Both the position numbers and the translations under genes were made by a program. From Methylotenera oryzisoli_B (GTDB lineage Bacteria; Pseudomonadota; Gammaproteobacteria; Burkholderiales; Methylophilaceae), in contig OZ277031.1 of the NCBI GenBank assembly GCA_965613685.1, positions 372,001 through 436,000 of the forward strand: a stretch of DNA of 64,000 nt, read 5' to 3'. Positions 7,090 through 15,181 of this stretch are shown piece after piece; positions within the stretch are counted from its first letter, which is position 1; the number at the start of each line of letters is the position of its first letter. The notes beneath the pieces were generated by a model, which saw nothing but the letters and a program-made list of their open reading frames with translations, had not been told where the DNA came from and made no database searches.

Positions 7090-8037
7090 TTAAGCCTCGT
7101 CCAATTTGGTTTCGTTAACCAATGCTTGGGTGTAGATGGCTTCAATGTCCGCACGGCTTGGCTTGTGGTTTTGTCCGCCGCGACTTTCAATTTTAATGGC
7201 ACCCATGGTTGAAGCCAAGCGGCCGCAAGTAGGCCAATCCCAGCCGCGTGCCATGCCGTATAGCAAGCCGGCACGGTAAGCGTCACCGCAACCGGTGGGG
7301 TCGACGATGTCCAAGGCTTTAATGCAAGGAATCTCATGGCAAACGCCATTCGCGTATATTTGGGAACCCTGGCCACCCAAGGTCACCACCAAGGCTTTAA
7401 CTTTGGCTGCCAGTTGCTGCAAATTTAAGCCGGTTTTATCTTGGATGATTTGCGACTCGTAATCGTTAACCGCTAAGTAATCGGCCATCTCGATAAACTG
7501 CAACAATTCTTCGCCGTTAAACATAGGCAAGCCTTGGCCTGGGTCGAATAAAAATGGGATGCCGGCGTCAAAGCACTCGCGCGCGTGTTGGAACATGCCA
7601 TCACGGCCATCCGGTGCGATGATGGCAAGCGTCACGCCTTGCGCGTCGTTCACGCTGTTTTCATGCGAGGCCACCATGGCGCCTGGGTGAAAAGCGGTGA
7701 TTTGGTTATCGTCGGTGTCGGTGGTAATAAAGGCTTGCGCGGTGAAGGTGCCGGCCACGGTTTTGATGTGGGTGCTGGCTAATTTGTGCTGCGTGAGCCA
7801 GTTTTGGTAAGGTGCAAAATCGTCGCCCACGGTCGCCATGATGAGCGGATTGCCATCGAGCAATTGCAGGTTATAAGCGATGTTGCCGGCAGTGCCACCA
7901 AATTCGCGGCGCATTTCCGGCACGTAAAACGCCACACTTAGGGCGTGAATTTTGTCGGGCAAAATGTGGTTTTTGAATTTATCTTGAAACACCATGATGG
8001 TGTCAAAGGCTAGTGAGCCGCAAATAAGGGTGTGCAT
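7090..8037 (-). CDS. PfkB-family carbohydrate/nucleoside kinase
   Basis: Cytoplasmic ribokinase-fold sugar or nucleoside kinase, 315 residues. The N-terminal substrate region contains FGGTAGN (46-52), and the C-terminal PfkB signature DPTGCGD (246-252) carries the catalytic base Asp252 and the anion hole. The pattern resembles the adenosine-kinase-like group common in betaproteobacteria, but the substrate cannot be fixed from sequence. Located downstream of the TetR gene (72 bases) and upstream of the glycine-zipper lipoprotein gene, all on the minus strand. Confidence 0.8.
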   Translation of the reverse strand: MHTLICGSLAFDTIMVFQDKFKNHILPDKIHALSVAFYVPEMRREFGGTAGNIAYNLQLLDGNPLIMATVGDDFAPYQNWLTQHKLASTHIKTVAGTFTAQAFITTDTDDNQITAFHPGAMVASHENSVNDAQGVTLAIIAPDGRDGMFQHARECFDAGIPFLFDPGQGLPMFNGEELLQFIEMADYLAVNDYESQIIQDKTGLNLQQLAAKVKALVVTLGGQGSQIYANGVCHEIPCIKALDIVDPTGCGDAYRAGLLYGMARGWDWPTCGRLASTMGAIKIESRGGQNHKPSRADIEAIYTQALVNETKLDEA

Positions 8038-8109
8038 GGGGTGTGGGGCTGAGATTAAAAAGCCATTATCTTATTTTTTGCGGCCAGCTAGCAAGCGCTA
8101 AGATCGGGC

Positions 8110-8673
8110 TTATTCGGCTAGGCTGCCGTCGATGAGAATTTTGGCGGCTTTTTTGGCGTACTGCATGGCGCCTGAACCGCGTTGCATTTGTTCGGCTTGC
8201 ACGGCACCTTCAAACAGCAAGGACAATTGCAGGGCGAGCCCATCGGCGTCCTTAATGTTAGCCTGCGCGGCTAGGCTGCGTATGTACAGCCTAAATTGCT
8301 TGGATTGCTCGGCGGACAATTGGTGAACCGGGTTGGCTTCGCTGGGAAATTCGGCCGCGGCTTTGATGAAGCCCATGCCATTGAAGTCGGGCGAGCTGAC
8401 CCATTCTTCTATGCAATCGAACAGCCTTTGTATTTTTTCCGCCGGTTGCTGGGTTTGGCTGTCGAGCTTGCTGTTTAGCCAGGTTTGAAATTGCTGTTGA
8501 CTTTGCGTGAGCACTTCTAGGATCAATAACTCTTTGCTGCGAAAGTATTTGTATAGAGTCATTTTAGTGGTGCCCGCCGCGGCCACGATGTTGTCTACCC
8601 CGGTGGAATTGATGCCTTGGGTTTGGAATAGATTGGTGGCGGTGGCCAGTATTTTATCGCGTAGCGTGGACAT
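8110..8673 (-). CDS. TetR/AcrR family transcriptional regulator
   Basis: 187 residues. The N-terminal TetR helix-turn-helix is typical: ATNLFQTQG, then GVDNIVAAAGTTKMTLYKYF (about 25-44) and SKELL. The C-terminal ligand-binding part has no recognisable specificity. The ATG at 8673 lies only 6 bases after a perfect TATAAT on the minus strand, so transcription would start at or next to the A of ATG; no Shine-Dalgarno is present, consistent with a leaderless message. An inverted repeat over the -10 is a likely autoregulatory operator. Downstream kinase and lipoprotein genes may be co-transcribed. Confidence 0.85.
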   Translation of the reverse strand: MSTLRDKILATATNLFQTQGINSTGVDNIVAAAGTTKMTLYKYFRSKELLILEVLTQSQQQFQTWLNSKLDSQTQQPAEKIQRLFDCIEEWVSSPDFNGMGFIKAAAEFPSEANPVHQLSAEQSKQFRLYIRSLAAQANIKDADGLALQLSLLFEGAVQAEQMQRGSGAMQYAKKAAKILIDGSLAE

Positions 8674-8679
8674 GGATGG

Positions 8680-8709
8680 ATTATACTAATCTGTATATAA
8701 AGCCTGCAA
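8680..8709 (-). promoter_or_regulatory. tetR promoter with overlapping operator
   Basis: On the minus strand: -35 TTGCAG (8709-8704), 18-bp spacer, -10 TATAAT (8685-8680). The inverted repeat TATAC-N6-GTATA at 8682-8697 overlaps the -10 and spacer, the usual location for TetR self-repression. Confidence 0.55.
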
Positions 8710-8722
8710 CGATTATTTGCCC

Positions 8723-9427
8723 TTAACTGGTGGAGTTGGCCATCAGCATGGGGGTGAAATTGCAGCGCACTTTTTCTAAATAGCGGTTGGCGATCGCTAA
8801 ATCTTTCAAATTGGTAGGCAGTTTTCCGCCCACCACATTTTCTAAATACACCGCTTTATCTCGATCTGGAATTTGCAATGCTTCCGGGTATTGGCATGTG
8901 CCTTGGCGCATTTGTTCGTATTTTGCGTAGAGCAGACTGGCGTCTTTGGCGCTTAAAGTGACTTCGGTTTGTTCGCTGATGTTTAGTGGGTGCTTGGCTA
9001 TATCAAGGCCAAAACCGATTGTGACGGCTAACAGGCAACCGACGGACAAGCCATAAAAAGCCGGCTTGGACCACAGCCAATTCAATCGACCCGGCTGGCT
9101 TTGCGTCTGCGCCAATATCAATGCCAGGGCGGCTTTTTTGCCGTGTTTCAAGCAATCCAAGCGGGCTTGTTGCTCGCTTTGCAGGTTGGCATTGATGGCA
9201 ATCAGTAGGATGTGCTCGGCCAGCATACGCGGTTGGTTGGCGCCCAATGCGCTGGCTTGCTTGGTGCAAAAAGCCAGCAGGGTGGCGTTGTCCGCTATCG
9301 ACGTGGCCATGCGAACGGAACTTGGCGTATCGCGTAAGGCATCAAACAAGCTGAGCAATCGCTCGCTAGGCGTTTTGCCCAGTTGCGTTAGCTTGGCTAA
9401 TTGCGCGGCAGAGTTGAAGTCGTCCAT
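8723..9427 (-). CDS. hypothetical single-pass membrane protein
   Basis: Not recognised. From the ATG at 9427, 234 residues: a soluble helical N-terminal half (about 1-120) rich in Ala/Leu/Gln, one transmembrane helix (about 135-155, AFYGLSVGCLLAVTIGFGL), and a C-terminal part with two cysteines (TCQYPEAL and VRCNFTP), probably periplasmic. A longer frame begins at a TTG (9469) but would overlap hemJ; the ATG lies 22 bases after the hemJ stop and is preferred. Third gene of the tlpA-hemJ run, so a link to haem or thiol chemistry is possible but unproven. Confidence 0.55.
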   Translation of the reverse strand: MDDFNSAAQLAKLTQLGKTPSERLLSLFDALRDTPSSVRMATSIADNATLLAFCTKQASALGANQPRMLAEHILLIAINANLQSEQQARLDCLKHGKKAALALILAQTQSQPGRLNWLWSKPAFYGLSVGCLLAVTIGFGLDIAKHPLNISEQTEVTLSAKDASLLYAKYEQMRQGTCQYPEALQIPDRDKAVYLENVVGGKLPTNLKDLAIANRYLEKVRCNFTPMLMANSTS

Positions 9428-9449
9428 GGTGCTCAAGATTGGCGGCGAA

Positions 9450-9860
9450 TTAAAACGGTTTAACCACAACCAAAATGACGATCAATGTCAGCACGATGAC
9501 CGGCAGTTCATTAAACCAGCGGTACCAAACATGGCTACGGGTGTTGCGGTCGTGCTTGAAGTCATTGATTAATTTACCGCAATACCAGTGGTAGCCTATT
9601 AGCACGACCACCAGGCTTAATTTTGGGTGCATCCAACGGCCGCCTATGCCGTAACCTAGCCATAACCACAGGCCGAAGCCTAAGGCCAAGACGGCCAAGG
9701 GCAACATGAAGCGGTAGAGTTTTTGTTCCATCATTTTTAATCTGTCTGAACTGGCGCTGTCTTGCACCATGGCATGGTTGACCAATAGCCTAGGTAAGTA
9801 AAATAAGCCGGCAAACCAACTGGTGACAAAAATGATGTGAAACGCTTTAACCCATAACAT
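9450..9860 (-). CDS. hemJ: protoporphyrinogen IX oxidase HemJ (CopD-like membrane protein)
   Basis: Oxidises protoporphyrinogen IX to protoporphyrin IX in the inner membrane, the penultimate step of haem synthesis. 136 residues with four hydrophobic helices. HemJ hallmarks are present: WVKAFHIIFV with His8, LPRLLVNH, the WMHPKLSLV loop with Lys80, and the RWFNELPV segment before the last helix. A strong Shine-Dalgarno GAGGAA precedes ATG 9860. Lies between tlpA (20 bases upstream) and the hypothetical membrane protein on the same strand. Confidence 0.88.
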   Translation of the reverse strand: MLWVKAFHIIFVTSWFAGLFYLPRLLVNHAMVQDSASSDRLKMMEQKLYRFMLPLAVLALGFGLWLWLGYGIGGRWMHPKLSLVVVLIGYHWYCGKLINDFKHDRNTRSHVWYRWFNELPVIVLTLIVILVVVKPF

Positions 9861-9880
9861 CGTTAATTCCTCTTCCTTAT

Positions 9881-10387
9881 TTAATCTGGCTTGGCTAATT
9901 CACGGCTTAATAGTTTAGCCAAAGCGTTTAAATCCAATGGCCCTATTGTACTTTGTAAACGCTGGCCTTGCTTACCGTAGACAAAATGACTGGGCGTGAC
10001 GTTCACTTGCCCAATGGCGGCGCTCATTTCGCCATAGCCATCGTGCATAACCGGGAAGGGCAGCTTTTTTTGGCTAGCGTAGTTCAGTACTTGAGCCGGC
10101 GGGTCGTAGGCCATGGCGACCGCAATCAATTCAAAACCTTGGCCATGGTGGCGTTGGTAAAAGTCGATTAATGCCGGCATTTCTTTTAGGCAACTTAGGC
10201 AGTTGATGGACCAAAAATGCACCAGTACTACGCGGCCCTTTAAGTCGGCCATGGCGATTTTTTCGCCGCTTAAGGTAGTGAAGCTAAGGGCAGGGCCGGA
10301 TTGGTTCTGGTAGGTATGCCAAGCGCACCAGCCAATAAGCAGGGTGGCAATCAAGGCAAGGCTGATTTTTTTAAAATAGGCAGGCAT
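9881..10387 (-). CDS. TlpA/ResA-like periplasmic thioredoxin
   Basis: Membrane-anchored thiol:disulfide oxidoreductase, 168 residues. N-terminal helix about 7-23, then a TlpA-type thioredoxin fold with FWSINCLSCLKEM, giving active cysteines 63 and 66 with an unusual LS dipeptide, and a cis-proline (VTPSHFVY) near residue 138. Likely a reductase for periplasmic cysteine pairs, such as apocytochrome or copper-site proteins; its substrate is unknown. First gene of a run with hemJ. A second thioredoxin of this window, CcmG, is dedicated to cytochrome c maturation. Confidence 0.82.
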   Translation of the reverse strand: MPAYFKKISLALIATLLIGWCAWHTYQNQSGPALSFTTLSGEKIAMADLKGRVVLVHFWSINCLSCLKEMPALIDFYQRHHGQGFELIAVAMAYDPPAQVLNYASQKKLPFPVMHDGYGEMSAAIGQVNVTPSHFVYGKQGQRLQSTIGPLDLNALAKLLSRELAKPD

Positions 10388-10547
10388 ACGCTTAGTCTAA
10401 CGGATTTTTATTTAATGTGGCCTGTCTATGCATGGTCAAGCTAAGCAGATAAATGGCCAATACCCATGTAACGCTTACGCTTATTTGCCGTGATTCAACA
10501 TGTTATAATGCATTTTTTAATAGCCAAGCTATTTATAATAAAAGCCA
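10388..10547. promoter_or_regulatory. divergent intergenic region with a promoter for the FAD/Fe-S oxidoreductase
   Basis: 160 bases between tlpA (-) and the large oxidoreductase (+). A perfect -10 TATAAT lies at 10504-10509, with only a weak -35 (TTATTT, 10481-10486, 17-bp spacing), giving a leader of about 30 bases. A second TATAAT at 10534-10539 is too close to the ATG to act as its -10. No convincing Shine-Dalgarno precedes ATG 10548. Confidence 0.45.
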
Positions 10548-13500
10548 ATGAACGCACCCCTACCTAGCCATATTGAGCAAGTCGAACCGCAAGCAAACCA
10601 ACGCTTACGCGAAATTCCCTACAACTACACGTCTTTTTCTGACCGCGAAATTGTCATACGCTTTCTCGGTGAAGAGATATGGGATACCTTAAACGACTTA
10701 CGCAGTCAGCGCAAAACCGGTCGCAGTGCGCGCATGCTGTTTGAGGTCTTGGGCGATTTGTGGGTGGTGACGCGCAACCCGTATTTGCAAGACGATTTGC
10801 TGGAAAACCCCAAGCGCCGTAAGGCCTTGATTGATGCGCTTAAACACCGTATCGCTGCCATAGAAGATCGCAATGCCGGCGGTAAAGCCAATGACAGCGT
10901 GCAAAAAATGGTGCAAGCCGCGCAAAAAGCCATTGCCAAATTCGCCGAAGACTTCCGCCAAACTTACGATTTGCGTAAAAAAGCCTTAAGCAAATTAAGC
11001 AAAATTACCCGTAAAGACAACGTGCAGTTTGATGGCTTGGCACGCGTGTCGCACGTGACCGACGCCACCGACTGGCGCGTGGAATACCCGTTTGTGGTGT
11101 TAAGCCCGGATACAGAAAAAGAAATTGCTGCCTTGGTGCGCGCTTGCATAGAGTTAGGCTTAACCGTGATTCCGCGCGGCGGTGGTACCGGTTACACCGG
11201 TGGCGCCATTCCATTGACGCCCATGTCGGCAGTGATCAATACCGAAAAATTAGACCAACACGGCGGCGTGCAAATGCGTACCTTGCCGGGTGTGGCCAGA
11301 CAGGTTGCGACCATAGAATGCGGCGCCGGTGTAGTGACGCGCCGTGCCATGGAGGCGGCCAGTGATGCCGGCCTAGAGTTTGCCTGCGACCCAACCAGCG
11401 CCGACGCCAGTTGCATAGGCGGTAACGTGGCGATGAACGCCGGCGGTAAAAAAGCCGTGTTGTGGGGCACAGCCTTGGATAACCTGGCCTCATGGCGCAT
11501 GGTGACGCCGGACGCGCAGTGGATGGAAGTGCAACGTTTAGACCACAATTTGGGCAAGATACACGATGTGGCGGTGGCGCGATTTAAAGTCAGCCGTTAT
11601 GCCGAGGACATGAAGACTTTGTTAGGCGAGCCAGAAATACTGGAAATTGCCGGCCCTAGTTTCCGTAAAACCGGTTTGGGTAAAGACGTGACGGATAAAT
11701 TTTTATCCGGTTTACCTGGCATCCAAAAAGAAGGCTGCGATGGCTTGATTACCAGCGCAACCTTTATCTTGCATCGCATGCCTAAACACGTGCGCACGGT
11801 GGCCTTGGAGTTTTTTGGTAACGTCTCCAATGCCGTGCCGGCCATCGTGGAAATTAAAGATTACTTGGATGCCACCGCCAAAAAAGACCCCTTGGTCTTG
11901 ATGGCCGGTCTAGAGCACATGGACGAGCGTTACATCAAAGCGGTGGGTTACGCGACTAAAGCGGCCCGTCAGCAACGGCCTAAAATGGTCTTGATTGCCG
12001 ACATCGCTTCGGACGATGAAAACGCCGTCGGTGAAGCCGCCTCGCACATCGTGCGTTTGTGTAACGCACGCAACGGTGAAGGCTTTGTCGCCGTGTCGCC
12101 GGAAGCCCGCAAAAAATTCTGGTTGGATAGGGCGCGCACTGCTGCCATTGCCAAACACACCAACGCCTTCAAAATTAACGAAGACGTGGTGATTCCCTTG
12201 CCACGTTTGGGCGATTACTCGGACGGCATAGAGCGCATTAACATCGAATTATCGATTAACAATAAGTTGCAATTGCTCGATGCACTAGAAGACTTCATGC
12301 AAGGCGATTTGCCTTTGCAGGCCGACGAAGACGGCAATGCCGATGGCCAGATGGTCTTGGCTAAACAAGGCATCGCCTTGCAGTTGTTGCGTGAATTGCG
12401 TGCCCATTGGCGCTTGATATTGGAAAGTTTAGACCAGCCCGTGAGCGTGCTGGGCAGCCTAGCCGATACGCTTAATCAATATGAAAACGTCTTCCGTGCG
12501 GTGCAATCGTATGATTTGCGCATTTCATGGAAACGCGACATCAAACGACCCATGGCCGACATTTTTGCGGGTCGTGAATACCAAAAAATACTAAACCGTT
12601 GCGATGAAATACATAAAGGCGTGTTGAAATCACGGGTGTTTATTGCCCTGCACATGCATGCCGGTGACGGTAACGTGCACACCAACATCCCAGTCAATTC
12701 CGATGATTACCAAATGATGCGCGTGGCCCATGAAGCGGTGGCTCGCGTGATGGCTTTGGCTAAGGCATTGGACGGCGTTATCTCTGGTGAGCATGGCATA
12801 GGCATCACCAAAATGGAGTTTTTGGAAGACTCCACCATCAGTGCTTTTGGTGCTTACAAACAAAAAGTCGACCCCAATGGCCATTTTAATAAAGGTAAGC
12901 TGATGGCCGGTTCCGGCCTGGACAATGCCTACACGCCAAGTTTTGGTTTGCTAGAGCAAGAATCCATCATCATGGAGCAATCGGCCATCGGTGAGATCGC
13001 CGATTCCATCAGCGATTGCTTACGCTGCGGTAAATGCAAGCCGGTCTGCACCACGCACGTGCCACGCGCCAATCTGCTGTATAGCCCACGCAATAAGATA
13101 TTAGGCACCTCTTTGCTGATCGAAGCCTTTTTATACGAAGAGCAAACGCGGCGCGGCATCTCGCTTAAGCATTTTGATGAATTTAACGACGTGGCCGACC
13201 ATTGCACGGTATGCCATCGCTGCTTAAACCCATGCCCGGTCGACATCGATTTCGGTGACGTGTCGGTGGCCATGCGTAACTTCCTGCGTGAGCAAGGCAA
13301 AAAACAATTTAACCCAGGCACGGCATTGGGCATGGCATTTTTGAATGCCAAAGACCCGGCCACCATTAAATTGATGCGCACTTTTATGGTGACCATAGGA
13401 TACCGCGCGCAGAGTTTTGCCCACAGCTTGGCTAAAAAATTCCATTTGTTGAAAGACAAAGTCAGGCCGCCTGCCACCGTCGGTAAGCCGGAAATAAAAG

Positions 13501-14426
13501 CGCAAGTGGTGCATTTCATCAACCGGCCCATGCCTAAGAAAATGCCGACTAAAACCTCGCGTGCCTTGCTGGGTATAGAAGACGACCGCATGATACCGGT
13601 CATACGCAACCCAGCCAAAGTCACCGAAGACTCCGAAGCGGTGTTCTATTTCCCTGGTTGCGGCTCCGAGCGCTTGTTCTCCAACGTCGGTTTGGCTACC
13701 CAAGCGATGTTGTACGAAGTCGGTGCCATCACCGTGTTGCCACCCGGTTATTTGTGTTGCGGTTACCCGCAAACCGCCAGCGGCAATCACGATAAAGGCC
13801 AGGCCATCACCACGGAAAACCGGGTGTTATTCCACCGTTTAGCCAACACGCTGAATTACTTGGACATCAAGACCGTGATCGTGTCCTGCGGCACCTGCAT
13901 GGACCAATTGCAAAAATACCAGTTTGAAAGCATATTCCCTGGTTGCCGCTTATTGGATATCCACGAGTATTTGATGGAGAAAGACCTGAAATTAACCGGC
14001 ATCACCGGTACCAAGTACATGTACCACGATCCCTGTCACACGCCGATGAAAACCTATAAGCCATTGGAAGTGACAAATGCCTTAATGGGCACGGACGTGG
14101 CCTTGAATGACCGATGCTGTGGTGAGAGCGGCACCTTTGCCGTGGCTAGACCGGACATCGCCACCCAAGTCAAAATGCGCAAGCAAGAGGAGTTGGAAAA
14201 AGGCATGGGCAAGCTGGGCTTAACCGTGGGTGCGCCTGAGCAAAAAGTGAAAATTCTGACTTCTTGCCCAAGTTGCTTGCAGGGTTTATCTCGTTACGGT
14301 GAGGATACCGGCATAGAAGCCGATTACATCGTGGTGGAGATGGCCAAGCATTTGCTAGGGCCGGATTGGATGCAAGAGTATGTGGCAAAAGTTAACCAAG
14401 GCGGCATAGAAAAAGTATTGCTATAA
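10548..14426 (+). CDS. FAD-linked oxidase fused to a Fe-S/CCG domain protein (DUF3683-type, 1292 aa)
   Basis: Large cytoplasmic flavin/iron-sulfur dehydrogenase resembling GlcD and GlcF (or D-lactate dehydrogenase) joined in one chain. Order: an N-terminal region of about 160 residues (DUF3683-like); FAD-binding type-4 domain with PRGGGTGYTGG near 208-218; FAD-oxidase C-terminal domain with HMHAGDGNVHTN near 701 and EHGIG near 748; two 4Fe-4S motifs CLRCGKCKPVC (824-834) and CTVCHRCLNPCP (886-897); then two cysteine-rich CCG modules with CCGYPQ (about 1070), CGTC (about 1114), DPCH (about 1160) and CCGESG (about 1189). All expected cofactor residues are present. Probable oxidation of a D-2-hydroxyacid with electrons to quinone; the substrate is unknown. 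Common in betaproteobacteria. Confidence 0.85.
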   Translation: MNAPLPSHIEQVEPQANQRLREIPYNYTSFSDREIVIRFLGEEIWDTLNDLRSQRKTGRSARMLFEVLGDLWVVTRNPYLQDDLLENPKRRKALIDALKHRIAAIEDRNAGGKANDSVQKMVQAAQKAIAKFAEDFRQTYDLRKKALSKLSKITRKDNVQFDGLARVSHVTDATDWRVEYPFVVLSPDTEKEIAALVRACIELGLTVIPRGGGTGYTGGAIPLTPMSAVINTEKLDQHGGVQMRTLPGVARQVATIECGAGVVTRRAMEAASDAGLEFACDPTSADASCIGGNVAMNAGGKKAVLWGTALDNLASWRMVTPDAQWMEVQRLDHNLGKIHDVAVARFKVSRYAEDMKTLLGEPEILEIAGPSFRKTGLGKDVTDKFLSGLPGIQKEGCDGLITSATFILHRMPKHVRTVALEFFGNVSNAVPAIVEIKDYLDATAKKDPLVLMAGLEHMDERYIKAVGYATKAARQQRPKMVLIADIASDDENAVGEAASHIVRLCNARNGEGFVAVSPEARKKFWLDRARTAAIAKHTNAFKINEDVVIPLPRLGDYSDGIERINIELSINNKLQLLDALEDFMQGDLPLQADEDGNADGQMVLAKQGIALQLLRELRAHWRLILESLDQPVSVLGSLADTLNQYENVFRAVQSYDLRISWKRDIKRPMADIFAGREYQKILNRCDEIHKGVLKSRVFIALHMHAGDGNVHTNIPVNSDDYQMMRVAHEAVARVMALAKALDGVISGEHGIGITKMEFLEDSTISAFGAYKQKVDPNGHFNKGKLMAGSGLDNAYTPSFGLLEQESIIMEQSAIGEIADSISDCLRCGKCKPVCTTHVPRANLLYSPRNKILGTSLLIEAFLYEEQTRRGISLKHFDEFNDVADHCTVCHRCLNPCPVDIDFGDVSVAMRNFLREQGKKQFNPGTALGMAFLNAKDPATIKLMRTFMVTIGYRAQSFAHSLAKKFHLLKDKVRPPATVGKPEIKAQVVHFINRPMPKKMPTKTSRALLGIEDDRMIPVIRNPAKVTEDSEAVFYFPGCGSERLFSNVGLATQAMLYEVGAITVLPPGYLCCGYPQTASGNHDKGQAITTENRVLFHRLANTLNYLDIKTVIVSCGTCMDQLQKYQFESIFPGCRLLDIHEYLMEKDLKLTGITGTKYMYHDPCHTPMKTYKPLEVTNALMGTDVALNDRCCGESGTFAVARPDIATQVKMRKQEELEKGMGKLGLTVGAPEQKVKILTSCPSCLQGLSRYGEDTGIEADYIVVEMAKHLLGPDWMQEYVAKVNQGGIEKVLL

Positions 14427-14443
14427 GGCTGGCCGCCTTAGGG

Positions 14444-15181
14444 TTAAGGTAGGAAGGGTAGAAATATTGCCGTGGCTAAATTTTGCATGACGCGCGATAT
14501 CAGGCGTTCGGATTTTTCCGATAGGGCCACGGCGTATAAATCCGTGCGGCCTATCATCTTGCCAAACTCGCGCTCGAAACTTAAGTTTTTGTCTTTGTCG
14601 TTAATCTCATTGCTCAGCAAATACAGTTTGCCTTTTTCGTCTCTGGCATTGGCCAGTTTCCAAGCAGCGATTTCTATGTTGCGGGCGACGTTGTAAATAA
14701 ACTGTGGGTTGAGCGTGTCGTTGATGTAGAAATCGCGTTTGCCACCATGCGCTTGCAAGAGCATGGTCTGCAGGCCAACGATAAAGGGCAGGACCCGGTC
14801 GCCAGCGTAATCAGGTTGGAAGGCCAAAAAGATAGCGTCCGTGCCTTGTTTGTTGTCTATTTCTTTGAATTGGTAATGGTGCTGTTGCTCACCGTCTATC
14901 ACCCAAGTCGCCATTTTTTCCGCATTGTCGGAGGTGCTTTTCGCCAATTCGTGCGGGTTGCGCTTGTAGAGCTTAATCATCAAGGTGCGCAGGCTTTGGA
15001 TGTTTTCCGATATTTCCACATCTGCCATGCGATCAAAATCCGTTTTAGCTAACTGACTGCCTGAGCTGCGGCCGCTGCGCTCCGGTATGGCTTTACGGTC
15101 GACTGGGCTATTGAGCGTGCAAGCACTAAGCTCGGCCAGCATGCAGCCCAATAGCAGGACGCGGCCGAAGTGCGGGCTCAC
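14444..15181 (-). CDS. hypothetical lipoprotein coupled to phoR
   Basis: Not assigned to a known function. 245 residues from a GTG start whose sequence GTGA overlaps the phoR stop by 4 bases, so translation is coupled to phoR. Signal peptide with lipobox LSAC (Cys21) indicates a lipoprotein; the rest is soluble and mixed, with charged N-terminal half (Lys/Arg/Glu) and a conserved-looking core around FLAFQPDYAGDRVLPFIVGLQTML. No catalytic motif is seen. The position as third gene of phoB-phoR-X suggests a link to the phosphate response or envelope sensing, which is inference. Confidence 0.65.
   Translation of the reverse strand: MSPHFGRVLLLGCMLAELSACTLNSPVDRKAIPERSGRSSGSQLAKTDFDRMADVEISENIQSLRTLMIKLYKRNPHELAKSTSDNAEKMATWVIDGEQQHHYQFKEIDNKQGTDAIFLAFQPDYAGDRVLPFIVGLQTMLLQAHGGKRDFYINDTLNPQFIYNVARNIEIAAWKLANARDEKGKLYLLSNEINDKDKNLSFEREFGKMIGRTDLYAVALSEKSERLISRVMQNLATAIFLPFLP

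Noticed and set aside
7032..7376. Minus-strand frame overlapping the kinase gene
   Set aside because: Different frame of the kinase coding region; the lipoprotein start and Shine-Dalgarno fit the normal layout.
12929..13790. Long antisense frames in the large oxidoreductase
   Set aside because: Shadows of a strongly conserved gene; translations are low-complexity with no domain.
14424..14440. Hairpin TAAGGC-TGGCC-GCCTTA between the oxidoreductase and the lipoprotein gene
   Set aside because: Only six pairs and no T-run on either strand; not called as a terminator.
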